10,071 bases of DNA from Actinomycetales bacterium (GTDB lineage: Bacteria; Actinomycetota; Actinomycetes; Actinomycetales; Microbacteriaceae), in assembly GCA_015655255.1 (NCBI GenBank), contig JAATFJ010000036.1, positions 1 to 10,071 on the forward strand, read 5' to 3'. The notes beneath the pieces are model-generated. The model was given only the letters and a program-made list of their open reading frames with translations, ran no database searches and was not told the DNA's origin. This document shows positions 1 to 5,288 of this stretch, piece after piece. The number at the start of each line of letters is the position of its first letter. The stretch's first letter is position 1. The translations under genes and the position numbers were made by a program.

Positions 1-432
1 GGCGATCGACGCGATGGCGATCGCCGTCCATTGCAGCGGCCGGAGCCGTTCCCTCAGCACGAAGACGCCGAGAAGCATCGTCGCGATGGGATTGATGAAG
101 TAGCCGAGCGAGGTCTCCACGACGTTCCCGCTCAGCGTGCCGATAAGGAACGTCTGCCAGTTGACGTAGATGAGGAGACCTGCGAGCGCCGTCCAGCCCA
201 GCAGCCGTGGCTGCCGGACGATCGCGAGAATACGACGCCAGCCGCGGAGGACCGTCAGCAGCACGATGCAGAAGGCAAGTGAGAAGAGCACGCGCCACGA
301 CACGACCTCCCACGGCCCTGTCGGCTTCAGCAAAAGGAAGTACAGGGGCAGGACGCCCCACATGAGGTAGGCGGAGAGGGAGGAGAGGATACCGGCGGTC
401 CGCTCACTGCGGGCGGAGGCTTCGACGGTCAC
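1..432 (-). CDS. rarD: EamA-family transporter RarD (N-terminal part, cut by window edge)
   Basis: Reading the minus strand from a GTG at 432 gives 144 open codons that run off the left edge. The product is a polytopic inner-membrane protein of the drug/metabolite transporter superfamily. Hydrophobic segments are visible at about residues 14-36, 43-62, 80-99, 112-126 and 135-144. The segment around residues 103-115, with ETSLGYFINP, is the hallmark of the RarD branch, and RERLRPLQW follows as in that family. RarD proteins are about 300 aa, so roughly half is present. Family members are named for chloramphenicol sensitivity in other bacteria, but the true substrate is unknown. The GTG was chosen because no other in-frame start lies nearby and a -10-like TAGTGT ends 6 nt upstream, suggesting a leaderless transcript. 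It is separated from groES by a strong terminator, so it is probably an independent unit. Confidence 0.88.
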   Translation of the reverse strand, partial: MTVEASARSERTAGILSSLSAYLMWGVLPLYFLLLKPTGPWEVVSWRVLFSLAFCIVLLTVLRGWRRILAIVRQPRLLGWTALAGLLIYVNWQTFLIGTLSGNVVETSLGYFINPIATMLLGVFVLRERLRPLQWTAIAIASIA

Positions 433-438
433 CGGTCC

Positions 439-444
439 ACACTA
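439..444 (-). promoter_or_regulatory. Candidate -10 element of rarD (leaderless)
   Basis: On the minus strand TAGTGT lies with exactly 6 nt between it and the GTG start at 432. This places the expected transcription start at or next to the start codon. No convincing -35 (TTGACN-like) is seen 16-18 nt upstream, and there is no Shine-Dalgarno sequence, which also fits leaderless translation. Confidence 0.35.
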
Positions 445-531
445 TTGCCCGGCCGGATGCCCCGGGTCGTTCGCCGCGTTCCCCGGACGGGTTTGGCGGA
501 AAAACGATGCCTGCTGACTCTCATAGACAGC

Positions 532-577
532 GAAGAGAAGGGGTCCGGATGCCTGCGCATCCGGACCCCTTCTCTTC
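532..577. terminator. Perfect 21-bp hairpin terminator after groES
   Basis: Positions 532-552 and 557-577 are exact reverse complements around a CTGC tetraloop (553-556). The stem has a GC core and pyrimidine-rich outer ends (CTTCTCTT), but no true T-run follows on either strand. It starts 17 nt beyond the groES stop and about 100 nt upstream of rarD, so it most likely ends groES transcription and insulates rarD. Confidence 0.85.
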
Positions 578-593
578 TTGTGCTGAGAGCTAC

Positions 594-890
594 TCAGCGA
601 ACGACGACAGCGAGGACGTCGCGGGCCGAGAGTACGAGGTACTCGTCGGCGCCGAACTTCACCTCGGTGCCACCGTACTTGCTGTACAGGACACGGTCGC
701 CGACGGCGACGTCGATCGGAACGCGGTTGCCGTTGTCGTCGATGCGGCCGGGGCCAACGGCCACAACCTCGCCCTCCTGGGGCTTCTCCTTGGCGGTGTC
801 AGGGATGACCAGGCCACTCGCGGTGGTCTGCTCGGCCTCGACCTGCTGGATGACGATGCGGTCCTCGAGCGGCTTGATGGAAACCGACAC
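594..890 (-). CDS. groES: Co-chaperonin GroES (10 kDa chaperonin)
   Basis: The 98-aa product is the cytosolic heptameric lid of the GroEL chaperonin; it closes the folding cage in an ATP-dependent cycle. The N-terminus [10 protein letters not shown], the mobile-loop region at about residues 18-36 with the GroEL-contacting GLVIP (26-30), the VGPGR turn (46-49 onwards) and the conserved [12 protein letters not shown] (67-78) are all present, and the length is typical. The start is GTG (888-890), preceded by an AGAGGT Shine-Dalgarno about 6 nt upstream. It stands alone: no groEL follows, and a strong terminator lies immediately downstream. Two CIRCE operators upstream imply repression by HrcA and induction by heat or protein-folding stress. 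Identification is secure. Confidence 0.97.
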   Translation of the reverse strand: MSVSIKPLEDRIVIQQVEAEQTTASGLVIPDTAKEKPQEGEVVAVGPGRIDDNGNRVPIDVAVGDRVLYSKYGGTEVKFGADEYLVLSARDVLAVVVR

Positions 891-930
891 GGTCTACCTC
901 TTCTTTCTTGACGCTGACACGAAAGACTCG

Positions 931-957
931 TTCGCACTCTCACCCGGAGAGTGCTAA
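931..957. promoter_or_regulatory. CIRCE operator 1 (HrcA site), proximal to groES
   Basis: The inverted repeat TTCGCACTC-N9-GAGTGCTAA matches the CIRCE consensus TTAGCACTC-N9-GAGTGCTAA, with two differences in one half-site. It lies 40 nt upstream of the groES start and just downstream of the candidate -10, so HrcA bound here would cover the transcription start region. Confidence 0.9.
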
Positions 958-961
958 TGCC

Positions 962-991
962 AGTGTAGGCGCACGATTGGCACTCACGCAA
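962..991 (-). promoter_or_regulatory. Candidate groES promoter between the two CIRCE sites
   Basis: On the minus strand a TTGCGT -35-like hexamer (986-991) is separated by 18 nt from a TACACT -10-like hexamer (962-967). The -35 falls in the spacer of the distal CIRCE and the -10 lies between the two operators, the expected architecture for HrcA repression of a sigma-A promoter. The predicted start is near 955, giving a leader of about 65 nt with a good ribosome binding site. Confidence 0.5.
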
Positions 992-1003
992 TGCGAGTGC
1001 CAA
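977..1003. promoter_or_regulatory. CIRCE operator 2 (HrcA site), distal to groES
   Basis: TTGGCACTC-N9-GAGTGCCAA is a perfectly symmetrical 9-9-9 inverted repeat, extendable by one A/T pair on each side (976/1004). It uses the TTGGCACTC half-site instead of TTAGCACTC. Its centre is 46 bp from that of operator 1. It also lies just upstream of the candidate promoter of the divergent methyltransferase gene. Confidence 0.88.
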
Positions 1004-1006
1004 TTC

Positions 1007-1035
1007 ATGACCGCAGGTTTCTTCGCCCGTAGGCT
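1007..1035 (+). promoter_or_regulatory. Candidate leaderless promoter of the methyltransferase gene
   Basis: ATGACC (1007-1012, close to TTGACC) and TAGGCT (1030-1035) are spaced by 17 nt. The -10 ends 6 nt before the GTG at 1042, so transcription would begin at or next to the start codon. The -35 begins only 4 nt past the distal CIRCE operator, so HrcA could influence this promoter too; that is inference. Confidence 0.45.
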
Positions 1036-1041
1036 GGTGCG

Positions 1042-2223
1042 GTGGAGATGACGGAACTCACCGCCCTGCTCACCTCGGAGGGGCTGCGGCTGCTCGACGA
1101 CGCGGGGCGGATCGACTCCGCCGCCGATGTCGCACGTGCCGTCTCGACGCTGCGCGCCGCCGGGCACTCCCCCGATCTCGTCTCCGCCGTCGTCGGGCAG
1201 GCACGACTGCGTGGAAAGGCGGAGGCGAAGTTCGGCGAGTTCGCCTCCCGCATGCTGTTCACGCGGGCAGGGCTGGAGCAGGCCACGCGTCTCCCCGTCG
1301 CCGCTCGCCATGCGAGCCGGATGCGCCGCGCGGGAGTGCAGCGCCTCGCCGACCTCGGCTGCGGAATCGGCGGAGACGCCCTCGCCTTCGCGGGCGCGGG
1401 GATCGTCGTCCATGCCGTCGATGCCGATCCGGTGACGGCCGCGATCGCCGCCTACAACCTTGCGGGCCTCGACGCCACCGTGACCCACGGCACAGCAGAG
1501 GAGACCGATCTCGCGGATGTCGATGCCCTCTGGCTCGATCCGGCGCGGAGGACCGCGGGTCATGCGGAGACGCACCGCGTCGCAGCGGACGACTACTCCC
1601 CCTCGCTCGACTGGGCGTTCCGCACCGCACAGACGCTCCCCACCGGTATCAAGCTCGGCCCGGGACACGACCGCGACGCGCTCCCCGCCGATGCCGAGAC
1701 GCAGTGGGTGAGCGTGGACGGCAGCGTCGTCGAGCTCGTCGTCTGGACGGGCGCGCTCGCACGCCCGGGCGTGCGCCGCGCGGCGCTCGTGCTCCGTGGA
1801 TCGCAGTCCCATGAGCTCACCGCCCCCGCGGATGCGGACGATGCCGCCGTGCGACCGCTCGGGGCCTTCCTGCACGAACCGGACGGCGCGGTCATCCGCG
1901 CCCGGCTCATCGGCGATGTCGCGCGCAGCCTGGACGCGGGAATGCTGGACGAGAAGATCGCCTACCTCACGGGTGACGCCGCTGTGACGAGCCCCTTCGT
2001 GCAATCCTTCCGCGTGCGCGAGACGACGACGACGAACGCGAAGGCGATCTCCGCGATGCTCCGGGCGCACGACATCGGCACCCTGGAGATCAAGAAGCGG
2101 GGCATGGACGTCGATCCCGCCGCACTGCGGAAGAAGCTCTCCCTCCGCGGGTCACAGGGCGCGACACTCCTCCTCGCCCTCACCGCAGCGGGGCGGATCG
2201 CGATCCTCGCCAATCGGGTCTGA
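1042..2223 (+). CDS. Class I SAM-dependent methyltransferase with C-terminal THUMP-like domain
   Basis: The 393-aa product is a soluble Rossmann-fold methyltransferase. The SAM-binding motif I is at residues 103-113 (ADLGCGIGGDA). The acidic end of strand beta-2, which should bind the ribose, is in VHAVDADP (123-130, D127). A catalytic-loop equivalent, LDPAR, is at 165-169 where N6-adenine or RNA methylases carry N/DPPY. The C-terminal part (about 316-390, including TLEIKKRG and GATLLLAL) matches the THUMP-like domain found at the end of this actinobacterial family, which suggests RNA as substrate, but target and position are unknown. GTG at 1042 is preferred to the ATG at 1048 because a TAGGCT -10 ends 6 nt before it and no Shine-Dalgarno is present. 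It is divergent from groES and ends 16 nt from the convergent DUF3027 gene. Confidence 0.85.
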   Translation: MEMTELTALLTSEGLRLLDDAGRIDSAADVARAVSTLRAAGHSPDLVSAVVGQARLRGKAEAKFGEFASRMLFTRAGLEQATRLPVAARHASRMRRAGVQRLADLGCGIGGDALAFAGAGIVVHAVDADPVTAAIAAYNLAGLDATVTHGTAEETDLADVDALWLDPARRTAGHAETHRVAADDYSPSLDWAFRTAQTLPTGIKLGPGHDRDALPADAETQWVSVDGSVVELVVWTGALARPGVRRAALVLRGSQSHELTAPADADDAAVRPLGAFLHEPDGAVIRARLIGDVARSLDAGMLDEKIAYLTGDAAVTSPFVQSFRVRETTTTNAKAISAMLRAHDIGTLEIKKRGMDVDPAALRKKLSLRGSQGATLLLALTAAGRIAILANRV

Positions 2224-2235
2224 GGGCGCGACCCG
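2215..2235. terminator. Weak hairpin at a convergent gene junction
   Basis: CGGGTC (2215-2220) pairs with GACCCG (2230-2235) around a 9-nt loop that contains the methyltransferase stop codon. The two convergent genes are only 16 nt apart, so any terminator here must serve both. The stem is short (6 bp) and lacks a T-run, so this is a weak call. Confidence 0.3.
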
Positions 2236-2239
2236 GGGG

Positions 2240-2800
2240 CTATTCCTCTTCGTCGGAGGAGTCTTCGTCGGAGGAGTCTTCCTCGGAAGAGGAATCCTCC
2301 TCATCATCCGCGTCCGTATCGAGTTCGTCGATGTCGACCCCGTCGACATCACCGGAGTGCAGGATCTCGGATCCGTCGACGTCGAAGTCCTCCGCGTCGA
2401 GATCATCGAGGTCCTCGACATCGAGCGCATCCGCCTCGTCTGTGTTCTCGGCGCCGTCGGCGGCGTGCTCGGCGAGCTCGGCCTGGTGGGCGCGGTACTC
2501 GGCAAGCCGTTCGGCCCACGGCACCCAGTCCGGCGCGAGGAGCGCGCCCTCACCGGGAAGAAGCTCGACCTCCAGCACCGTGGGATCTTCATCCTCGACG
2601 CGGGCGAGCGTGACCGTCCAGTACCAACCCGGATACCCCGGCAGACGATTCTCGAAGCGCAGGGAGACGGCGCCGGACTCATCCGCCGCATATCCGGCCG
2701 CGGGACCGACGGTCTCCGCGGCGGTGATCTCGTACAGCGCCGCGAGGGCGATATCCTGCGCGCCGAGGATCCGCTCGTCCGGTTCAGGCGTCGAGGTCAT
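2240..2800 (-). CDS. DUF3027 family protein with acidic repetitive tail
   Basis: The product is 186 aa with no known biochemical role. The N-terminal part (about 1-112) carries the DUF3027 signature: RLPGYPGWYWTVTLAR (52-67), then TVLEVELLPGEGALLAPDWVPW (about 74-95). The rest (113-186) is low complexity: 38 of 74 residues are Asp or Glu and there is no Lys or Arg. The tail ends in SSxED/SSDEE units encoded by a 15-bp tandem repeat. No signal peptide or membrane segment is seen, so it should be cytosolic. The ATG at 2798-2800 lies within the end of the cold-shock gene (17-nt overlap), with AAGG about 7 nt upstream, which points to translational coupling. An acidic tail could bind basic proteins or mimic nucleic acid; that is speculation. 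Confidence 0.88.
   Translation of the reverse strand: MTSTPEPDERILGAQDIALAALYEITAAETVGPAAGYAADESGAVSLRFENRLPGYPGWYWTVTLARVEDEDPTVLEVELLPGEGALLAPDWVPWAERLAEYRAHQAELAEHAADGAENTDEADALDVEDLDDLDAEDFDVDGSEILHSGDVDGVDIDELDTDADDEEDSSSEEDSSDEDSSDEEE
2248..2292. repeat. 15-bp tandem repeat encoding the acidic tail of the DUF3027 protein
   Basis: Two identical 15-bp units (CTTCGTCGGAGGAGT at 2248-2262 and 2263-2277) are followed by a diverged third (2278-2292). Read on the minus strand each unit encodes five residues of the SSDED/SSEED type. The copy number may vary between strains by slippage or recombination. Confidence 0.85.
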
Positions 2801-3164
2801 CGGCGACCTTGCGGAGAACGGCGGCGATCTTGCGACCGTGGCTCGAGGAGGGGTAGCGGCCGCGACGGAGGTCGCCGCCGATCCCGTCGAGGAGCTTCAC
2901 GAGATCCTCGACGATGACCGCCATATCGTCGGCGGGTTTGCGCTTGGCCTTGGCCAGGCTCGGCGGCGCCTCCAGGACGCGCACGGAGAGGGCCTGCGGC
3001 CCCTTGCGGCCGTCGGCGATGCCGAACTCGACCCGCGACCCGGCCTTGACCTGGGTGCCTGCGGGCAGGGAGGAGGCGTGCAGGAAGACGTCCTGGCCGT
3101 CATCGCTGGCGATGAAGCCGAAACCCTTCTCGTCGTCGTAGAACCTGACCTTGCCGGTGGGCAT
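2784..3164 (-). CDS. Cold-shock protein, mycobacterial CspB-like, with basic C-terminal extension
   Basis: The 126-aa product has an N-terminal cold-shock (OB-fold) domain at about residues 1-67. RNP-1 is KGFGFI (13-18) and RNP-2 is VFLHAS (26-31). It should bind single-stranded RNA or DNA and act as an RNA chaperone or antiterminator. It continues with PPSLAKAKRKPADD and a predicted helical region (about 82-126, including LRRGRYPSS and RKIAAVLRKVADDLDA). Classical CspA proteins are about 70 aa; this longer layout resembles Mycobacterium tuberculosis CspB (Rv0871) as I recall it. The start is the ATG at 3162-3164, with GAGG 8 nt upstream; the open frame extends much further upstream, but that sequence does not look like protein and crosses the promoter region. 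The stop overlaps the DUF3027 start by 17 nt, so the two are probably one operon. Confidence 0.92.
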   Translation of the reverse strand: MPTGKVRFYDDEKGFGFIASDDGQDVFLHASSLPAGTQVKAGSRVEFGIADGRKGPQALSVRVLEAPPSLAKAKRKPADDMAVIVEDLVKLLDGIGGDLRRGRYPSSSHGRKIAAVLRKVADDLDA

Positions 3165-3200
3165 GGGGAGAACCTCGCTGGATGATGATGCGTGCGGAGC

Positions 3201-3216
3201 GGCCGCGGCGGCGGCC
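3201..3216 (-). other. GC-only hairpin at the predicted 5' end of the cold-shock mRNA
   Basis: GGCCGC (3201-3206) pairs with GCGGCC (3211-3216) across a 4-nt loop. With the -10-like TAGGCT at 3223-3228 on the minus strand, the transcript would start near 3216. The hairpin would then be the first structure of a roughly 50-nt leader. It may stabilise the mRNA or be temperature-responsive; this is inference. Confidence 0.4.
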
Positions 3217-3222
3217 ATCCCC

Positions 3223-3228
3223 AGCCTA
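3223..3228 (-). promoter_or_regulatory. Candidate -10 element of the cold-shock/DUF3027 unit
   Basis: TAGGCT is present on the minus strand, the same hexamer seen before the methyltransferase gene. No clear -35 is visible 16-18 nt upstream (CAGCTT at 3246-3251 is poor). It would produce a leader of about 50 nt before the ATG at 3164. Confidence 0.35.
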
Positions 3229-3244
3229 CCGGTCTCCGAAGGAC

Positions 3245-3250
3245 TAAGCT
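3245..3250 (+). promoter_or_regulatory. Candidate leaderless -10 element of the helicase operon
   Basis: TAAGCT ends 7 nt before the ATG at 3258, matching the leaderless spacing seen elsewhere in the window. It lies only about 17 bp from the opposing -10 of the cold-shock gene, so the two divergent promoters must share -35 space. No good -35 is visible. Confidence 0.38.
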
Positions 3251-3257
3251 GAGCGAA

Positions 3258-3533
3258 ATGGACACGCAGAATCGCGAGCCTGAGGCGCCTGTGCGCCGAC
3301 TCGACAGAGTCCTGACCTTCAGCGCGCTGGGTCTTGTGGCGCTGTCGATCGCCTGCTTCATCGCGACCATCATCGGGAGTGTCGCGGGGATGTCGCAGGA
3401 CGATTTCGGGAGCGGGATATGGCCCGTCCTCGGTACCTTCCCCTTGATCGCCCTGCCACTCGCCCTCGTTGTCATCCTCGTGCTCGTTCTCACGAGCTCC
3501 GTCAGAAAAGGCCGCGCCGACACGCGCCCCTGA
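3258..3533 (+). CDS. Small two-helix membrane protein of unknown function
   Basis: The product is 91 aa. Two strongly hydrophobic segments are seen at about residues 19-41 and 55-79, joined by a short loop with MSQDDFGSG. Basic residues before the first (RRLDR) and after the second (RKGR) predict both termini in the cytosol. There is no enzymatic motif. Similar small proteins in Microbacterium genomes have been given misleading names such as multidrug ABC transporter ATPase, although nothing ATPase-like is present. The ATG at 3258 is preferred to an upstream in-frame start at 3192 because the intervening sequence overlaps the divergent promoters and a -10-like element ends 7 nt before 3258. 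Its stop is 1 nt from the start of the helicase-associated gene, so it is probably the first gene of that operon. Its function remains unknown. Confidence 0.72.
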   Translation: MDTQNREPEAPVRRLDRVLTFSALGLVALSIACFIATIIGSVAGMSQDDFGSGIWPVLGTFPLIALPLALVVILVLVLTSSVRKGRADTRP

Positions 3534-3534
3534 T

Positions 3535-5277
3535 ATGAGCACCCACGCCCGGCCGCTCGCCGTCTGGCTCGCCGACGCGGATGACGCCCAGCTCTCCGCC
3601 CTGTTCGCCGCGCGCGGGGTGCATGCGGACGTCCCCTGGGCGGACTTTTTCGACGCCGCGGAGGCATTGCTCGACCCTGCGGCGCTGCAGCGCTTCCTCC
3701 CCTCCCTCCCTCGCCGCCTCGCGATCGTCGTGCACCGGGCCGCCGCGGGCGAGGACATCGATGCCACTGATCGCGATGCGCTGCGCACCCTCGCACTCCT
3801 CCGTCCCGACGGAACGCTGTCTCCCCCGATCGCTGCCGCCGTCATCGAGCGCGCGCGGCCGACGGACGCGACCTCCTCCGAACCGCTCGCCGCCGCGGGC
3901 GGGCCCGCCGCCGCGCGTGCCGCAGAGCGCGTCCTGACAACGGTCTCCGCGATCGCGGACCTGCTGATCACCGCACGGGAGCTCCCGTTCGGCCTCCTCG
4001 CAAGCGGTCTGCTGAGTGCGGGCGAGCGCAAACGCGCCGTGGAGGCGGGCGTCCCCCTCGACGACATCGACACGCTCGTGCGCATCGCCCGCGATGCCGG
4101 CATCCTCGTCGCGGATGACCGGCTACTGCGCGAAGGCACCCCCGGTACGGACTGGCTCGTTCGTCCGGGGGCGGAACGCTGGGAACAACTCGCGCTCGCC
4201 TTCCGTGCAGCACTCCCCTCGGGGCTGCGAGACGAGCGCGGTGGCTGGATTCCCCTCTCGGACTGGCCCGCGGCCTATCCCTGGGATCCGACCTGGCCGG
4301 GATCGGCACGCGCCCAACATGAGCAGGCCGTGCTCCTCGGCCTCGTCGCCGACGAGGCCACGGAGCCCGCCTGGGCGGCGGGACTGCGCAGCGGGGGCCC
4401 TGCGGACGTCGCCGCGCTCCGCGCCCTGCTCCCCGCGGAGGTCGACCGCATCTTCCTGCAGAACGACCTTTCCGCTATCGCCCCGGGGCCGCTCGCCCCC
4501 GCACTCGATGTGCGGCTGCGGAGTCTGGCTCGCCGGGAGAGCACGGCACAGGCGTCCTCCTACCGCTTCTCCGCTGATTCGCTCGCCCGAGGCTTCGCGG
4601 GCGGGGAGACGGAGGAGAGCATCCTCGCCTTCCTCGGCGCGCTCTCGCTCACGGGGATCCCCCAACCGCTCTCGTACCTCATCGACCAGACGGCACGTCG
4701 CCACGATCTCGTGCACGTGCACGGTGACATCCTGCGCGGATGCACGACCGTCTCCAGCAGCGATCCGCACCTCATCGAGGCGATCCTCGTGGACCAGACG
4801 CTGCGGCCCCTGCGCCTGCAGCCGGCCGGGAGCGGCACCGCTCTCTCCCTCCTCGGCCGCGACCCCGTGTACTGGGCGCTCATCGATGCTCGCTACCCCG
4901 CCGTCATCGTCGACGACGAGGGTGCACCGCTCACCGCGGGAAGCCACCACCCGGTCGCGCCGGCGCGGGAGCACGCGATGAGCGATTACGGACCGCTCAT
5001 CGCCCGACTGCGCTCCGTGCAGGGCCCCGATGCCGATGCGAGCTGGCTGGAGCGCGAACTCTCCGCCGCCGTACGCGCCAAGGCCCTCATCGAGGTGGAG
5101 GTGGGCCTCCCCAACGGCTCGTCCCGGACCTTCCTGCTCGAAGCGCGCGGCTTCGGCGGCGGCCGGGTGCGCGGACTCGACCGTGGAGCCGATGTGGAGC
5201 GCACTCTTCCCCTGTCGAGCATCAGCTCCGTGTCCGTGCGCGACTCCGCCGCACCGGACTCCGCGGCACAGCGATAG
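3535..5277 (+). CDS. Helicase-associated domain protein, partner of XPB helicase
   Basis: The 580-aa cytosolic protein belongs to the actinobacterial family next to XPB helicases (Rv0862c-like). The N-terminal 130 residues or so are alanine-rich and helical (starts LAVWLADADDAQLSALFAARG). The family signature FLQNDLSAIAPGPL is at 307-320, followed by the conserved region YRFSADSLARGF (343-354) and HGDILRGCTTVSSSDPHLI (396 onwards), the helicase C-3/XPB-Ssl2-like module. The last 60 residues (about 515-567) have the pattern of a WYL-like beta domain: IEVEV, then RTFLLEARGF, then VRGLDRG and ERTLPLSSISSV. ATG 3535 lies 1 nt after the preceding stop with no Shine-Dalgarno sequence, suggesting coupled translation; an in-frame upstream start at 3469 would overlap the previous gene. 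The gene is shorter than the roughly 750-aa mycobacterial relative. It probably modulates XPB, but the mechanism is unknown. Confidence 0.85.
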   Translation: MSTHARPLAVWLADADDAQLSALFAARGVHADVPWADFFDAAEALLDPAALQRFLPSLPRRLAIVVHRAAAGEDIDATDRDALRTLALLRPDGTLSPPIAAAVIERARPTDATSSEPLAAAGGPAAARAAERVLTTVSAIADLLITARELPFGLLASGLLSAGERKRAVEAGVPLDDIDTLVRIARDAGILVADDRLLREGTPGTDWLVRPGAERWEQLALAFRAALPSGLRDERGGWIPLSDWPAAYPWDPTWPGSARAQHEQAVLLGLVADEATEPAWAAGLRSGGPADVAALRALLPAEVDRIFLQNDLSAIAPGPLAPALDVRLRSLARRESTAQASSYRFSADSLARGFAGGETEESILAFLGALSLTGIPQPLSYLIDQTARRHDLVHVHGDILRGCTTVSSSDPHLIEAILVDQTLRPLRLQPAGSGTALSLLGRDPVYWALIDARYPAVIVDDEGAPLTAGSHHPVAPAREHAMSDYGPLIARLRSVQGPDADASWLERELSAAVRAKALIEVEVGLPNGSSRTFLLEARGFGGGRVRGLDRGADVERTLPLSSISSVSVRDSAAPDSAAQR

Positions 5278-5280
5278 GAT

Positions 5281-5286
5281 GGAGGG
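5281..5286 (+). promoter_or_regulatory. Ribosome binding site of the XPB gene
   Basis: GGAGGG sits 2 nt before the ATG at 5289, with GGAGG 3 nt away: a strong sequence but closer than usual. TAGGAT (5275-5280), just before it, resembles a -10 and overlaps the preceding stop codon. No -35 is visible, so internal transcription is possible but unsupported. Confidence 0.45.
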
Positions 5287-5288
5287 CT

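Noticed and set aside
445..957. Two plus-strand open frames (445-957 and 507-911) opposite groES.
   Set aside because: They cover groES, its terminator and a CIRCE site on the other strand and show no family features.
940..2070. A 376-codon minus-strand frame opposite the methyltransferase.
   Set aside because: Composition is typical of an antisense shadow (Arg/Gly/His-rich, no motif), and the plus strand carries a clear SAM-binding methyltransferase.
2784..4139. A 451-codon minus-strand frame, which would give the cold-shock protein a 325-residue N-terminal extension.
   Set aside because: The extension is Ser/Arg/Ala-rich low complexity, lies opposite two real genes and crosses the promoter region. 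The cold-shock fold starts at MPTGKVRFYDDE with its own Shine-Dalgarno.
4740..5288. In-frame upstream extension of the XPB helicase from an ATG at 4740.
   Set aside because: It overlaps the helicase-associated gene and is Arg/Pro-rich without family similarity. ATG 5289 has a GGAGG just upstream and begins the conserved protein.
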